A model generated the notes under the pieces. The model was not told where the DNA came from, made no database searches, and worked only from the letters and a program-made list of their open reading frames with translations. From contig OX459103.1 of NCBI GenBank assembly GCA_949775045.1, positions 827,501 through 891,500 of the forward strand: 64,000 bases of DNA, in the 5' to 3' direction. Positions within the stretch are counted from its first letter, which is position 1. Every line of letters starts with the position of its first letter. The position numbers were made by a program, and so were the translations under genes. Of this stretch, positions 1-11,600 are shown one piece after another. This stretch comes from Metridium senile. Taxonomy: Eukaryota > Cnidaria > Anthozoa > Actiniaria > Metridiidae.

Positions 1-521
1 TTAAGGTTAACAAGTGCCCGCAGATTTTCTTCTTGTTTTGGTAATTTAAGACATAGATTGAGTTGACTATTGGCCATTTTTGACATTTTCATGGTGGACT
101 TTTGAGATATTAATTTTTAAACTTAGAGATATTACAGTAATTTCAAAATTGGCAATTTTTGCTCCGAAACAAATTGTTGCCATGGAAACGGCTTAAAAGA
201 AAAATGTACCTCCTTGCTTGGTAACACTTACTGATATCTGTACTTTATAGGGAAACATGTTTTACATCATTGTCATCAATAGTAAAGGTTTTCTGTTTCA
301 TTAAAAATTAGCTATATTTTTGCTGATTTTCAAGGCAAAATGGGAATTTTAAGGGGGGGTAGTCTAACTTCCCACCAAAGTGACAGATTCAACTGAGTTT
401 CTGGGATAATAAATAACTTACTAGGACCTACAACTGTACCAAGTTTGAGCAAAATCGGTGAACCCCCATGTAGCACCCACTGCCTGGTTTTGCCTGGTTC
501 TACCGTGGACACGCTCTTAAG
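1..521. other. Upstream stretch, no gene recognised
   Basis: AT-rich sequence with a short G-run near 353. I see no signal-peptide exon here that could start gene 1, so either that exon lies upstream of the window or it is lost. The short open frames in this stretch have no recognisable domain. Confidence 0.5.
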
Positions 522-557
522 CATGTGGGATAAAACCACTGCTCTCTCTAGTCATCA
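522..557 (+). pseudogene. Partial duplicate of the gene 1 exon start
   Basis: This stretch repeats the first 38 bases of the exon at 644 almost exactly, but without the extra TA found there, and with an AG just before it as an acceptor. In the phase expected for this family it reads Cys-Gly-Ile-Lys and then hits a stop (TGA) after about a dozen codons. It looks like a truncated copy of the exon start, 122 bp upstream of the current exon. Confidence 0.7.
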
Positions 558-643
558 TATGATCAATCTGTTCATCAATCCATCATTCATATATCCATCC
601 ATTAATTTATATATCCATCCATTCATCCACTTATCTGTTTTAG

Positions 644-3600
644 CATGTGGGATATAAAACCACTGCTCTCTCGAGTCATCAATGGAGAAGACGCCGCCCA
701 ACACGCGTGGCCATGGCAGATCTCTCTTCGTTCAAGTGGTCGCCATATCTGTGGTGGTTCGTTGATTAAACCTGACTGGGTCGTTACTGCTGCTCACTGT
801 GTTGGTCGTAAGACAACGGGTTACACTGTAGTGGTTGGTAAGTAATAACTGAATTATTTATGATAGTACGCAGACGTTGATTGGTCGTTAGACAACGAGT
901 TATACAGTAGTGGTTGGTAAGTAATACCTGAATTATTTATGATAGTACGCGGAAGTTGATTGGTCGTAAGACAACGGGTTACACAGTAGTGGTTGGTAAG
1001 TAATACCTGAATTATTTATGATAGTACGCGGATGTTGATTGGTCGTTAGACAACGAGTTACACAGTAGTGGTTGGTAAGTAATACCTGAATTATTTATGA
1101 TAGTACGCGGAAGTTGATTGGTCGTAAGACAACGGGTTACACAGTAATGGTTGGTAAGTAATACTTGAATTATTACTCGTGCTACCTGTGGTAGTTCGAG
1201 TCTAAAAATGCAAACGGTTCTTTTTTTTCGTGGTCGTCAAATGAGAGGGTCAGGTCCCAGGCGTTCCTAGTAGTACATGGCAGCGAATGAGCAACGATCG
1301 CTGACCGAAGGTTAATACGAACGAATAAATATCGATTGAAATCGATAGAAAAACCACTCTTAAACAGCCCAAATCGCCTCAAAAATTACACAAATTGCTT
1401 AAATAACTATCTATATTCCTTGTTCTGACGTTCAATTTTCAAGAACAACTTCAAGTTTTCGAACTCTATATCATTTCAAAGTAACTCAGGGATATCGACC
1501 GTTCATTTTTACCAGGGGGGGGGGGGGGGGGGGGTATTTTCCTTGGTAGCCCTTTTAAAAAAACTGCCCATTACCTCTCTTTGGCTGCAAAAATAAAATC
1601 AGATCGCTACTGTAGAATAGAGCGCAAAATGTACACTACATATCCATGAAATAGAAATCAGATTGCTACTGTAGAATAAATATCGAAGCTTAGCGGTGTA
1701 TCCATATTCCTGGGTATTATGATTACGTAGATTATTTTAGTAGCAAACATATTCATGAAAAATAAATAACTAGAAAAAAAGAAAAAGAAAAACAGAACTG
1801 AAAAATAGAGGCTCGAACCCTGGTCCGTAGGATCGATTTAATATGCTAATTTTATGCAAAACCTAAAAAAGGACCATACATCCAGACGTCAAAGCGCTGA
1901 ATCGTCGTATGGATTTACATTAAGGCAGGGGATTTGGGTCCCCCACCATGCTATGGTTGCTGGCCTGACAGATAGCTTTGCAGTCAAAGAGGGAGGAAAC
2001 GCTCGGATCCTAGGCCATCAATGAACGCACCTTACCGCTCCACCATCGTGTCTACCGATTGTTTTAGGGTTCACAATAACCTAGTGTACAGCGTGAATGG
2101 ACTGTATATTGTTATGCAAATTAAGTGTAACCGTGGCGCGCGTCGTTAAATCCTGGCATTTGAACGCACCATGACCAGGGTTCGAGTCTCCAGCAATGAC
2201 TATTTTCTACTTTTTTATTTTTTTATTTACATAATAGTTCCATATTTTATTCAATACCGGCAACATCAAGTGTCAGAATTATTATTAATCTTTTAATTAT
2301 AAATTTGTATTTATTGATTGTTTCTACTATTGTAAGAAAAAGGCCTTTACACTGTGATGAGTTTGTTCCATACTGTACTCTACGTTTCATCAGATGCAGG
2401 TTCCAACCTTGACTGACACAGAATGTAACACCTTACACCATAATGTACTACACCTATCCTAAAAAACAATCAATAGTGTTTTTCAACAAGATAAGTGGTT
2501 GTGGAATAGAGCGCAAACACTATACCCATGAAATAGAAATCCGTTTCTGCCAGTGTGGAAGTGAGCACAAGCACTATATACCCATAAAATAGAAAATTAT
2601 ACCCATGAAATAGAAATCAGATTGCTACTGTGGAATAGATCGAGTGCAAACACTATACCCATGAAATAAAATCAGATCGCTACAGTAGAATAGAGCGCCA
2701 AATGTACACTACATATCCATGAAATAGAAATCAGATTGCTACTCTAGAATAAATATCGAAGCTTAGCGGTGTATCCATATTCCTGGGTATTATGATTACG
2801 TAGATTATTTTAGTAGCAAACATATCCATGAAAAATAAATATTACAAATCTGATCCTTCGTAGCGGCGCTTTGGGGGGAGGGGACGGGATGAAATGTCAA
2901 CACTTTGTAACACATGCAGGCATCCCGGTACATAGAAATATATGTCGAGCAGATTCATACAGCCCAAAATCCATCTTTATTTTCGTGACGTTTATTTCTC
3001 AAAAGGTTAATCTTGATGATAATGTTTCTGAGACTTAGTTTTCATTTTCTCAATAAAAACATTATGAAATTTGGGATAAGGACATTTCTCTTTAAAATAA
3101 CCTAAAATTTATGTGCACATGTTTATTTTTGTGCACATTTTAAACATTTTGTTAACATTAATCAGCCAATTTAGTTCTTCCTCACCCTCGGGACTTTCCA
3201 AAGCGGCCTTAATAGATTTGGGACTTTTTATTCTGACCGCCTAATAGAGGGTGACCGCTTATGGATGACCGCTTAATAGATGTACCACTGTATATGTATT
3301 GTGTATATGATCTATGTATGATACATTATGACTTTCAATCCCTCGGAATCCCTTCTGTTCAGTAGCCCGAGTAATCGCTCACAGAGCGTCTAGTTTATGA
3401 TAGTACGCGGAAGTTGATTGGTTGTAAGACAACGGGTTACACTGTAGTGGTTGGTGAGTAATAACTTAATTATTTATGATAGTACGCGGACGTTGATTGG
3501 TCGTAAGACAACGGGTTACACAGTAGTGGTTGGTGAGTAATAACTGACGTTGATTGGTCAAATTAAACCTCGTTCTTGATGTAATGTTTAAAGTCGGGTA

Positions 3601-4866
3601 CGCATGTCAATTAAATTTTCGGCTATTTGTCAGTTGTCAGTTAGATTGTGGCCCTTTTGTCAGTTGTCGGTTTAAATGAAATTAATAATTAACCAAAAAA
3701 TGTTTATTTGTTTATGGCAATTATTTTGTCAATTGTCGATCAGCTATCATTTTGGCCAATTGTCAGTTGTCAGTTAACCCCATCCAGACCCTCTATTAAG
3801 CGTATCATATATCCATATATCCATATATATCATGTATCCACATATCCTTTTTACCTATTACTATCTATTTCTTTGTATTCAAGGCGCTCACCAATTGTCA
3901 GGAACTACTTCAGTACAAGCGACTTTTAACCTGAAGAAAATCATCAAACACAAGAGGTACAGCAGCAGACATCTTAAGAATGATATCGCTTTGCTTCAAC
4001 TTGAGAAAGCCGTGACACTAAGCGATAAAGTGAACACCATCTGTCTTCCAACTGCTGATGCTGTGGTAGGCAAAGAGTGTTATATCACAGGTGAATATGA
4101 TTTGTTCTCCGCTCAGTCAGATGTAATTGTGATTTAACCATTAGTTAATTAATTTATTCACACATTCATTCATTCACGCATTAATTTGTTCATCCAGTCG
4201 TTCGTTCGTTCGCTCATTCATTCGTTAGTTCGCTATTTGCTATATATCTCGCCCTATTGCTATATATCTCGCCCCGTTGATATATATTTCGCCCCATTGC
4301 TATCTCGCCCCATTAATGCTATAAATCTCGCCCTATTGCTATAAATCTCACCCTATTGCTATATCATCCATCCATCCATCCATCCATCCATCAATCCATC
4401 CATCCATCCATCCATCCATCCATCCATTCATATATTTATGTATTTATTTATTATTCCATGTAGGATGGGGTCGTACAGTGACAGGAGGAAATCTACCAGA
4501 AACTCTACGGCAAGCCCCTTTACCTGTCGCTTCGCACCAGTCCTGCTCTTCTGTCAACGGTGTTATGCTGCCCGTAGACGAACAAACCATGATATGTGCT
4601 GGAGGACAAGGCAAAGGTGGTTGCCAGGGCGACAGTGGTGGACCATTTGTGTGTAACGAGGGTGGAAAATGGGTACTTCACGGGGCAGTCAGCTGGGGAC
4701 ATCACGAGTGTTCTACTAGCTACTATACCGTGTTCTCTCGTGTTAATAGCTTCGTTCCATGGATTAACAGCAATATGGGTAAAGGCGTCTTTCATTTGAT
4801 TACTTGATTACTTACTTACTTACTTACTTACTTACCTACCTACTTACTTACTGACTGACTTACCTA

Positions 4867-4917
<51 letters not shown>

Positions 4918-5957
4918 GCTTACTTACTTACTTAATTACTTACTAGCTTCAGACTCATATACATACTTATTTACTGAAATAATCGCTTCTTTATTGACCT
5001 TATCGATCTCATATGCATCATTTCGATTTTTAACACTATTGAGTGATAGACCACTAGTAGCGAAAAGTGCCGGTTTTGTAAACTTTGAAAACGTTTCTTG
5101 ATTCTTCTAATTCTTGTAATAGCTTAGTACTAAATGTAATGCTTTTCCTTAAATCGTAAATTGCAAATACCAGCAAGAAAATGGCAAAAAAGCACATAAT
5201 TTTGATGTTTTGTGAATGAATTTTGACTTGAATTAAGAGCGCGCGCTACTGACGCCATCACACGATTCTTCAGTTTGATTGAGAAAGCCAGATTAAAAAA
5301 CTTTTCTTGAACTTTTCTTTATTCCTCCGTTGTTCAAATATGTATAGTAGTTTTAGCAGTAAAATTATGCTATTTTCAGCCGTTAAAACAAAAGTCTTGA
5401 TGAAGAAAATGACTAAAACTGTGGAGAATTTCGATGTGTTTTGAATACATTTTCACTTGCCGTCACACGTCATTGAGCGCGCGCTCGGTATTTTCACTTT
5501 CGATTATCTGTCATTTTTTCAAAATAAAACGATTGAAATGTTATTTTTCTTTCAAAATATGGCAAAGTTTGACCTACTAGTTGGTTTATACTAAAACAAT
5601 TAGACCATTCGGGCTGCGGGTCTAATTGTTAAATAGTCCGGTGGATTTCAGTGCTTTTTTGGCAGAATTGTGGGATTTTGTTTAAAAGCATGACATTTTG
5701 CCACAGTAATCTACTTGGCATATGGAACCATTTCAGATATGGGGCCACGCCAATTTCACTCGTGACGTCATATGACGTCACCTTTAATTCAAGGAATTAA
5801 TTCGAGAAACTTAAGAAATATATCCATATTTTGTTTGTTAGTTTAAGGTGGGTCAAGCTGGAAGTTGACATGAAGGTACAGCAATCCTGCCAACAATAAC
5901 TTCTTTTAACACACTATTGTCTTGTTGACTTTTATTCTCTTTTTTCAGTGCCTTAAA
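644..5957 (+). CDS. Gene 1: S1 (chymotrypsin-fold) serine protease, partial and probably frameshifted, no ShK tail
   Basis: Exons: 644-837, 3884-4090, 4464-4778 and a short last exon from 5950 with TAA at 5955-5957. The body carries the S1 triad: His in TAAHC, Asp in NDIALL, Ser in GDSGGP; the activation site is SR/VING. The three main exons match gene 2 closely in sequence, borders and phase. Residue 189 (chymotrypsin numbering) is Gly and 226 is Thr, so trypsin-like Arg/Lys preference is not expected. Break: compared with gene 2, the first exon holds a 2-bp TA insertion near 653-656, which puts a TAA in the normal phase-1 frame right after Cys-Gly-Ile. The shifted frame is open from an ATG at 645, which would give a protein without a signal peptide. 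No signal exon and no ShK exon are seen. The last exon is chosen for its strong pyrimidine tract at 5930-5949 and an AATAAA 43 bp after the stop. The protease identity is sure; function is doubtful. Confidence 0.78.
802..1175 (+). repeat. 79-bp tandem repeat of exon end plus splice donor
   Basis: Starts at 802, 881, 960, 1039 and 1118 give an exact 79-bp period. Each unit repeats the last 36 bases of the gene 1 exon (coding for [11 protein letters not shown]), the GTAAGT donor and the first part of the intron. Only the first copy is joined to the rest of the exon. The later ones are intronic but keep a donor-like site. Confidence 0.93.
1183..3396. mobile_element. 2.2-kb composite insertion inside the 79-bp array
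   Basis: This block separates five copies of the 79-bp unit from two more copies at 3397-3552. Its ends (about 1195-1285 and 3363-3394) match the two halves of a short repeat seen uninterrupted at 42625-42795, so the outer element appears to have been split by further insertions. Inside are a G-run (1516-1534), two about 176-bp direct repeats (1591-1766 and 2665-2840, only a few differences) and, between them, tRNA-like B-box sequences in opposite orientation near 1811 and 2178. No transposase frame is visible. Confidence 0.65.
3397..3552 (+). repeat. Two further copies of the 79-bp exon-end unit
   Basis: Same unit as at 802-1175, here with GTGAGT in place of GTAAGT at the donor position. 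These copies lie in the intron, downstream of the composite insertion and about 330 bp before the next real exon. Confidence 0.88.
4233..4432 (+). repeat. Short satellite patch and CATC microsatellite
   Basis: 4240-4365 holds about six copies of the roughly 20-bp unit ATTGCTATATATCTCGCCCC and is followed at 4367-4430 by a CATC tetranucleotide run. Both lie in the last main intron of gene 1. The same 20-bp unit forms the large array at 6100-6830. Confidence 0.9.
4801..4945 (+). repeat. CTTA/CTTG tetranucleotide run
   Basis: An imperfect four-base repeat just inside the intron that follows the catalytic-serine exon of gene 1. The open frame across it (mostly Leu, Ala, Cys) is a by-product of the repeat. 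Confidence 0.9.
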
Positions 5958-5999
5958 CGAAGCAAGTCGATTACAGCTGTAGTAAAATCATAGTGATCA

Positions 6000-6005
6000 A
6001 TAAAA
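6000..6005 (+). terminator. Poly(A) signal of gene 1
   Basis: AATAAA 43 bp after the proposed stop codon and about 50 bp after a strong 3' splice site. It supports a terminal exon here rather than a read-through to distant ShK exons. Confidence 0.5.
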
Positions 6006-6099
6006 GGGTATACCTATAATAACCAAAGTGTCATGTTATTATTTGTAAAAATAGAAAAAAAAAACATAAAATATGTCGCAGATAATATTGTTAAATTGC

Positions 6100-6835
6100 T
6101 ATCTGCCCCTTTGAAATCTCGCCACATTGCATGCTATCTTGCCCCATTGCTATATATCTCGCCCCATTGCTATCTGCCCCTTTGAAATCTCGCCACATTG
6201 CATGCTATCTTGCCCCATGCATTGCTATATATCTCGCCACATTTCCATATATCTCACCCCATTGCTATATATCTCACCCCATTGCTATATATCTCGCCCC
6301 ATTGCTATATATCTCGGCCTATTGCTATATATCTCACCCCATTGCTATATATCTCGCCCCATTGCTATATATCTCGCCTTTATATCTCGCCACATTGCTA
6401 TATATCTCGCCCCATTGCTATATATCTCGCCCCATTGCTATATATCTCGCCTTTATATCTCGCCACATTGCTATATATCTCGCCCCATTGCTATATATCT
6501 CTTCCCATACATTGCTATATATCTCGTTCCATTGCTATCTCGCCCCATAGCTATATATCTCGTCTCATTGTTATATATCTCGTCGCATTGCTATATATCT
6601 CATCCTTTGCTATTTATCTCGCCCCATTGTTATATATCTCGTCCCATTGCTATATATCTCGCCACATTGCTATTTCGCACCATAACTATATATATCTCGT
6701 CCCATAGCTTTATATCTCATCCCATTATTATATATCTCGCCCCATATCTATCTCGCACCATAGCTATATATCTCGTCCCATTGCTATCTCGTCCCATTGC
6801 TATCTCGCACCATAGCTTTATATCTCGCCTTATTG
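6100..6835 (+). repeat. Satellite of about 20-bp units between genes 1 and 2
   Basis: Dozens of imperfect copies of ATTGCTATATATCTCGCCCC. Variants shorten the unit or replace CGCCCC with CGTCCC, CACCCC or CGCCAC. The unit length gives open frames rich in Ile-Tyr-Leu-Ala-Pro in all three forward frames, which are not genes. Stray copies continue near 6979-7020 beyond a different repeat at 6855-6970. Confidence 0.95.
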
Positions 6836-6854
6836 TTATATTGTATTGAATGGT

Positions 6855-6970
6855 CTTGACTCTGAAGATGACTTCCGCACAGGTTGTCGAAACGTCAGTC
6901 ACATCAAACAGCCCTTCTGAGGACTACATCCACCCGGATGATCCTATTACAAATATTTTTACTTCGACAA
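6855..6970 (+). mobile_element. Repeat family R2 fragment
   Basis: Contains the phrase GATGACTTCCGC..AGGTTGTCGAAACGTCAG followed by a CCCGGATGATC segment. It recurs diverged at 13208-13300, 13455-13592 and 44285-44510, in both orientations. No coding capacity is visible. Confidence 0.75.
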
Positions 6971-7139
6971 ATATTGTTATATATCTCGTCCCATTACTAT
7001 CTCGCCACATTGCACGATTTCTCGACCCTCTTACTTTCTTACCGCGTATTAAAATTCACAATCTACCGTTTTCCTTCCAAAACCAGTCGTACATCGTATA
7101 TTGTACCAGCTTCACAGAACAAGTACATCAATAAGTAAA

Positions 7140-7625
7140 TATTGACCAAACAATTTCTAAAGAAACTTCAAAGCTTGACAAAGTTTTAACATACATATGT
7201 TTAATGTAGTTACAACAACATCACGAATATAACACCTACATAAATACGACTCGATAGGCTGTGCCAATAACATGGCTTTTTACAACGTTTACAAAAAGGT
7301 TGTCCAAGGTCATCAGAGGACGCTAAGTAATTATGGGTGTATACCCGGGGGTGCGATGGGGGAGTCAAGGTTGGAAGTATAGAGTATGCCAGTTAGGATT
7401 TTTCACACTACACCACTTTAAGATACCGGGAATTATTTAAGAAATGTGTGGCACCGACGATTTCAAACCTGTATGAGACATCACATAAAACAAAACGAAT
7501 ATAAGAGCGACTATGTAAATTAAAAGCGAAGCATTTTCCCTTTTAATATATACCCGATATTAGGTACCAAGAAATGTTGAGATCCTAGATTTTAATTATA
7601 CAATACACTAAAAATATATACTAAT
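7140..7625. other. Intergenic, nothing recognised
   Basis: AT-rich sequence without splice-flanked open frames or clear repeats. Confidence 0.5.
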
Positions 7626-7627
7626 GG

Positions 7628-7968
7628 AAACCGCCGAGTAAACTAGATTAGGCTGCTTCGGTGTTTGATATAAACGATAGGTAATAGAATGAAATTTGTA
7701 ACACCGTAAAAAATAGAAATAGAAACTAGCGAGTAAACCAGTATAGGCTGCGTCGGTGTTTGATATAAATGATATGTAATAGAATGAAATTTGTAACACC
7801 GTAAAAGATGTTGACTTAACTTTACTGACGTTTCGAGCTTTAGTCCTTCGTCGGAGTAAGATAAAATCCTTTTGCTCCAACGAAGGGCTAAAGCTCGAAA
7901 CGTCAGTAAAGTTAAGTCAACATTTTTTTACGGTGTTACAAATTTCATTATATTACCTATCATAAAAA
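7628..7968. mobile_element. Repeat family R1, foldback copy
   Basis: Contains the R1 left part twice (GTGTTTGATATAAACGATAG, then a segment ending TTTGTAACACCGTAAAA) and then a foldback: CTTTACTGACGTTTCGAGC is followed about 45 bp later by its reverse complement. R1 recurs at about ten places in this window, mostly in introns. It has no coding capacity and is probably a non-autonomous DNA transposon. Confidence 0.85.
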
Positions 7969-8566
7969 ATACCAAATCAATGATATTTACCACAAAGAGA
8001 TAAAGACGATCATGGTGTTTGTGCATGGCGTTTACACAAACACTTACCCCCCTTCCCCCGGGGGTATGTACACTTTCATTTAGCACAAAAAAAGGTCGTT
8101 GTCTGTGCTCCATGCATGTTTAGTTATACGTGAATGGAGAACAAAGGAAGGATCGCTAGCCATATTGAAATTCATTAAAACTCAAAATTATTAAAATTAA
8201 ATTATTATCAATTATTAAAATATTTTATATATATGATAAAGTCGGCCATACTTATATGAGAAATTTGACATATATATAAAACATTTCGACAACATACATT
8301 TTTAAAATGGTAGTTAATAGCTACAAGTCAGTAGAACATCTATTAAGACTTTCCATTATTATTAAAATAAAATACAGAGAAAGAAAAAAATATTGAAATA
8401 TTTAACCGGAATAAATCTAAAGTTGACAATATTTTTAAACTTGCTGTAACTTGAATGGATACAACTTGTAAAACAACAAACAAACACCATTTCACACGAG
8501 TCTATGTTGATTTAATGTTGTGGAGTAACAAAGAGTCCACCTTACAGCTGCAACAATGCATAAGGA

Positions 8567-8573
8567 TATATAA
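8567..8573 (+). promoter_or_regulatory. TATA box of gene 2
   Basis: TATATAA 47 bp before the ATG at 8620, placing a transcription start near 8597-8600 and a leader of about 20 nt. The 7970-8560 stretch upstream shows no gene. Confidence 0.65.
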
Positions 8574-8619
8574 ACTTTGATTTAAGAATGATACTTCTAT
8601 AACAGACCAAGTAGTCAAG

Positions 8620-11600
8620 ATGATGTGGTGTTTTGCTCTGTTGCTAGCCCTGTTTGGGCCTTCTCTCTCTGAAGGTAGGGATTTTTCTAAATTGTTTTTA
8701 TGTTCAAAATATATAAAACAAACGTATAGCTAAGACATGGTAAGATGCCGATTTCAATATAAACACATTTTATCTACACATTAATTGATTGGTCTTTCTA
8801 CACTTGACTGTTACTGAAAAACACTTTAACTATGGATATAATTGCCATAAACCAATCATTAAGGAAGGCACTGTACTTAAGTCAGAGCTTACACGCTTAT
8901 TTGTAGGCCTCACTGCTGTTCACTGCTGAACTACGTTCTACAGCAACAACACCAATAACACAACAGCAACAACAACAACAAATTAATTATAACAACAACA
9001 ACAACACTTTTCATTTACCTTGCTATAAGATGATATATATATACACGTAATTGTAATCAGTGAGCTATAGAATGAATACATAGTAAGTACAGCCTCTATA
9101 ACTATTAACTAACTTTTTGTTCACTAGCTTGCGGTCAAAAGCCGTTCAGCGCGCGTGTCGTGAATGGAGTTAACGCGTCTCCCCACGCATGGCCATGGCA
9201 GATCTCTCTTCGTGTAAATGGTCGTCACATCTGTGGTGGTTCGTTGATTAAACCTGACTGGGTCCTTACTGCTGCTCACTGCGTAGACAGAAACCCCAGC
9301 CCTAGTGGATACACAGTGGTTGTAGGTGAGTGCATCCATAAGTACATATACACCTATCTTAAAAATCGTTGTCGCAGCCGAATATAACAATAACGACGAT
9401 ATAACAATTTCTTTTAGGTGCGCACAGCAGAACTGGTACAACCGCTGTCCAGAAAACATTCAGGCTCAAGAGGCTCTACAAACACGAGTCCTTTAGCATG
9501 AGAAATTTAAGGAACGATGTTGCATTGTTACAGCTGTCAGGTTCAGTCCAACTGAGCACGAAGGTAAACACTGTCTGTCTACCGTCAGGGAACGCAAAAG
9601 TAGGAGCAAGATGTTATATCACAGGTAAACATAAATATAGATAAATATATAAACAAACATAAATATAATCATATAATTGGGATTGTTATCGTTATTGTTA
9701 TCGTTATTGTGATCGTTGTTATTGTTGTTATTGTAGTTAGCGACTTTGTCATTGTGATTGTTACTGTCAGATCATTATCGGTCTCGCTCTGATCGTAATC
9801 GTAATCGTTCTCTGATCGTGATCGTTATTGTTATTGTGTCGGATTGTGATCGTTACTGTTATCATCATTGTGATATTGTGATCGTTGTGATCAGGTCATT
9901 ATAGCTATCGTTATCGTTCTGATCGTAATCGTTATTGTGATTGTGTTTGCGATTGCGATTGTGATCGTTATCATTATTGCTATTGTCATAGTTATCCGCC
10001 ATTATTGTTATCGTTATTGTGATTGTTGTTTGTAGTTATCGATTTTGTCACCGTGGTTGTTATCGTGATCGTTACCGGAGGATCATAACCGTTATCGTTC
10101 TCATCGTTCTCATTCTCATTCTCATTATTGTTATCGTTATTGTGATTGTGAGTGATTATCGTGAACATTACCGTACGCGTTAGATCGGTATCGTTATCGT
10201 TAGCGCAAGCGTTGTCGTAATCATTATCGTGCTTTTGATCGTCTTAATTATTGTTATCGTTAATATTCTCATTTTTGTTAAGATTATATTGATCGGCTAT
10301 TTTAACCGTGATTGTATTAAATAGGTAATATAACGAAATTTGTAACACCGTGAAAAATGTTGACTGAACTGACTTACCAGTCTAACTCTTTTACTCCGAC
10401 AAAGGCCGGCTAAAGCTCGAAACGTCCGTAGTTAAGTCAACATTTTTACGGTGCTACAAAATTCATTATATTGCCTATCATGTATTAAATAGATATCACT
10501 AATGTTAATTTGTGTCAAAGGATGGGGAAGAACCGTTGGTGGTGGATCAGCGGCAACTATCCTTCAACAAGCCATGCTACCCGTCGCTTCTCAAAGTGAC
10601 TGCAACCGTGTCAACGGAAAACTCGTCCCAGTCGACGAAAGGTCAATGATCTGCGCTGGAAGACAAGGCAGCGGTGGTTGCCAGGGCGACAGTGGTGGAC
10701 CCTTTGTGTGTAACGAGGGTGGAAAATGGGTACTACACGGGGCGGTCAGCTGGGGACATAGTCAATGCCGTACCGATCATTACACCGTGTTTGCACGTAT
10801 CAATAACTTCGTAGGATGGATCAATAACAAGATTGGTTAGTGGCTCTCATTTCTAATAAAACACTAGATAGATAAGGGATAACAACGCTTGTTAAATTCC
10901 TACCAAGAAACCTCGATCAGTAGCCCTTGATTCGCTTTGTCATTTGACATATATAATACTGTATCAGTATCTCTCTTAGTCTAACTCTTTTACTCCGACG
11001 AAGGGCCAAAGCTCGATATCGCGAAACGTCATTAAAGTTAAGTCAACATTTTTTACGGTGTTACAAATTTCATTCTATATTACCTATCGTTTATATCAAA
11101 CACCGACGCAGCCTATACTAGTTTAATTTACTCGCTAGTTTCTATTTCTTTTTTTTACGGTGTTACAAATTTCATTCTATTACCTATCGTTTATATCAAA
11201 CACCGACGCAGCCTATACTAGTTTACTCGCTAGTTTCTATTAATACTGTATTAGATGGACATGCACAACCGTTACGTTTAATAGGTTCCACATCTCAAAT
11301 CAATTCATCTCAGATTTTCTATCATAGACCTAATCGGCTAACGCGTTGCTATGTACGTTTCCACACAATTCAAAACCACTGGGAATAAAACTTTTGCTCC
11401 AAACGTTTTCCACGTGATAACGAAATACATTAGACAAAGAATCTTATTCCCAAAAGATTTGAATCGGGTGGAAACGTACATGGCAACACGTTAGCCGATA
11501 TGGTCTATTAATTCTTAATATATGAGATACTTTATATATATATACCATATCTTATAACAGCTCTTTAGGTCCAAGCGAATTTAGTCAACCAAATTATTCA

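Noticed and set aside
2000..2200. Working tRNA genes
   Set aside because: Only B-box-like and loose A-box-like matches in both orientations. No full cloverleaf could be drawn.
1591..2840. LTR retrotransposon from the 176-bp direct repeats
   Set aside because: No primer-binding site, no polypurine tract and no gag-pol frame between them, and the repeats do not run TG..CA.
4868..5101. Leu/Ala/Cys-rich membrane protein frame
   Set aside because: Starts within the CTTG/CTTA repeat; no gene signals around it.
6127..6849. 240-codon open frame rich in Ile-Ser-Pro-His-Tyr
   Set aside because: Lies wholly in the 20-bp satellite, and overlapping frames show the same composition.
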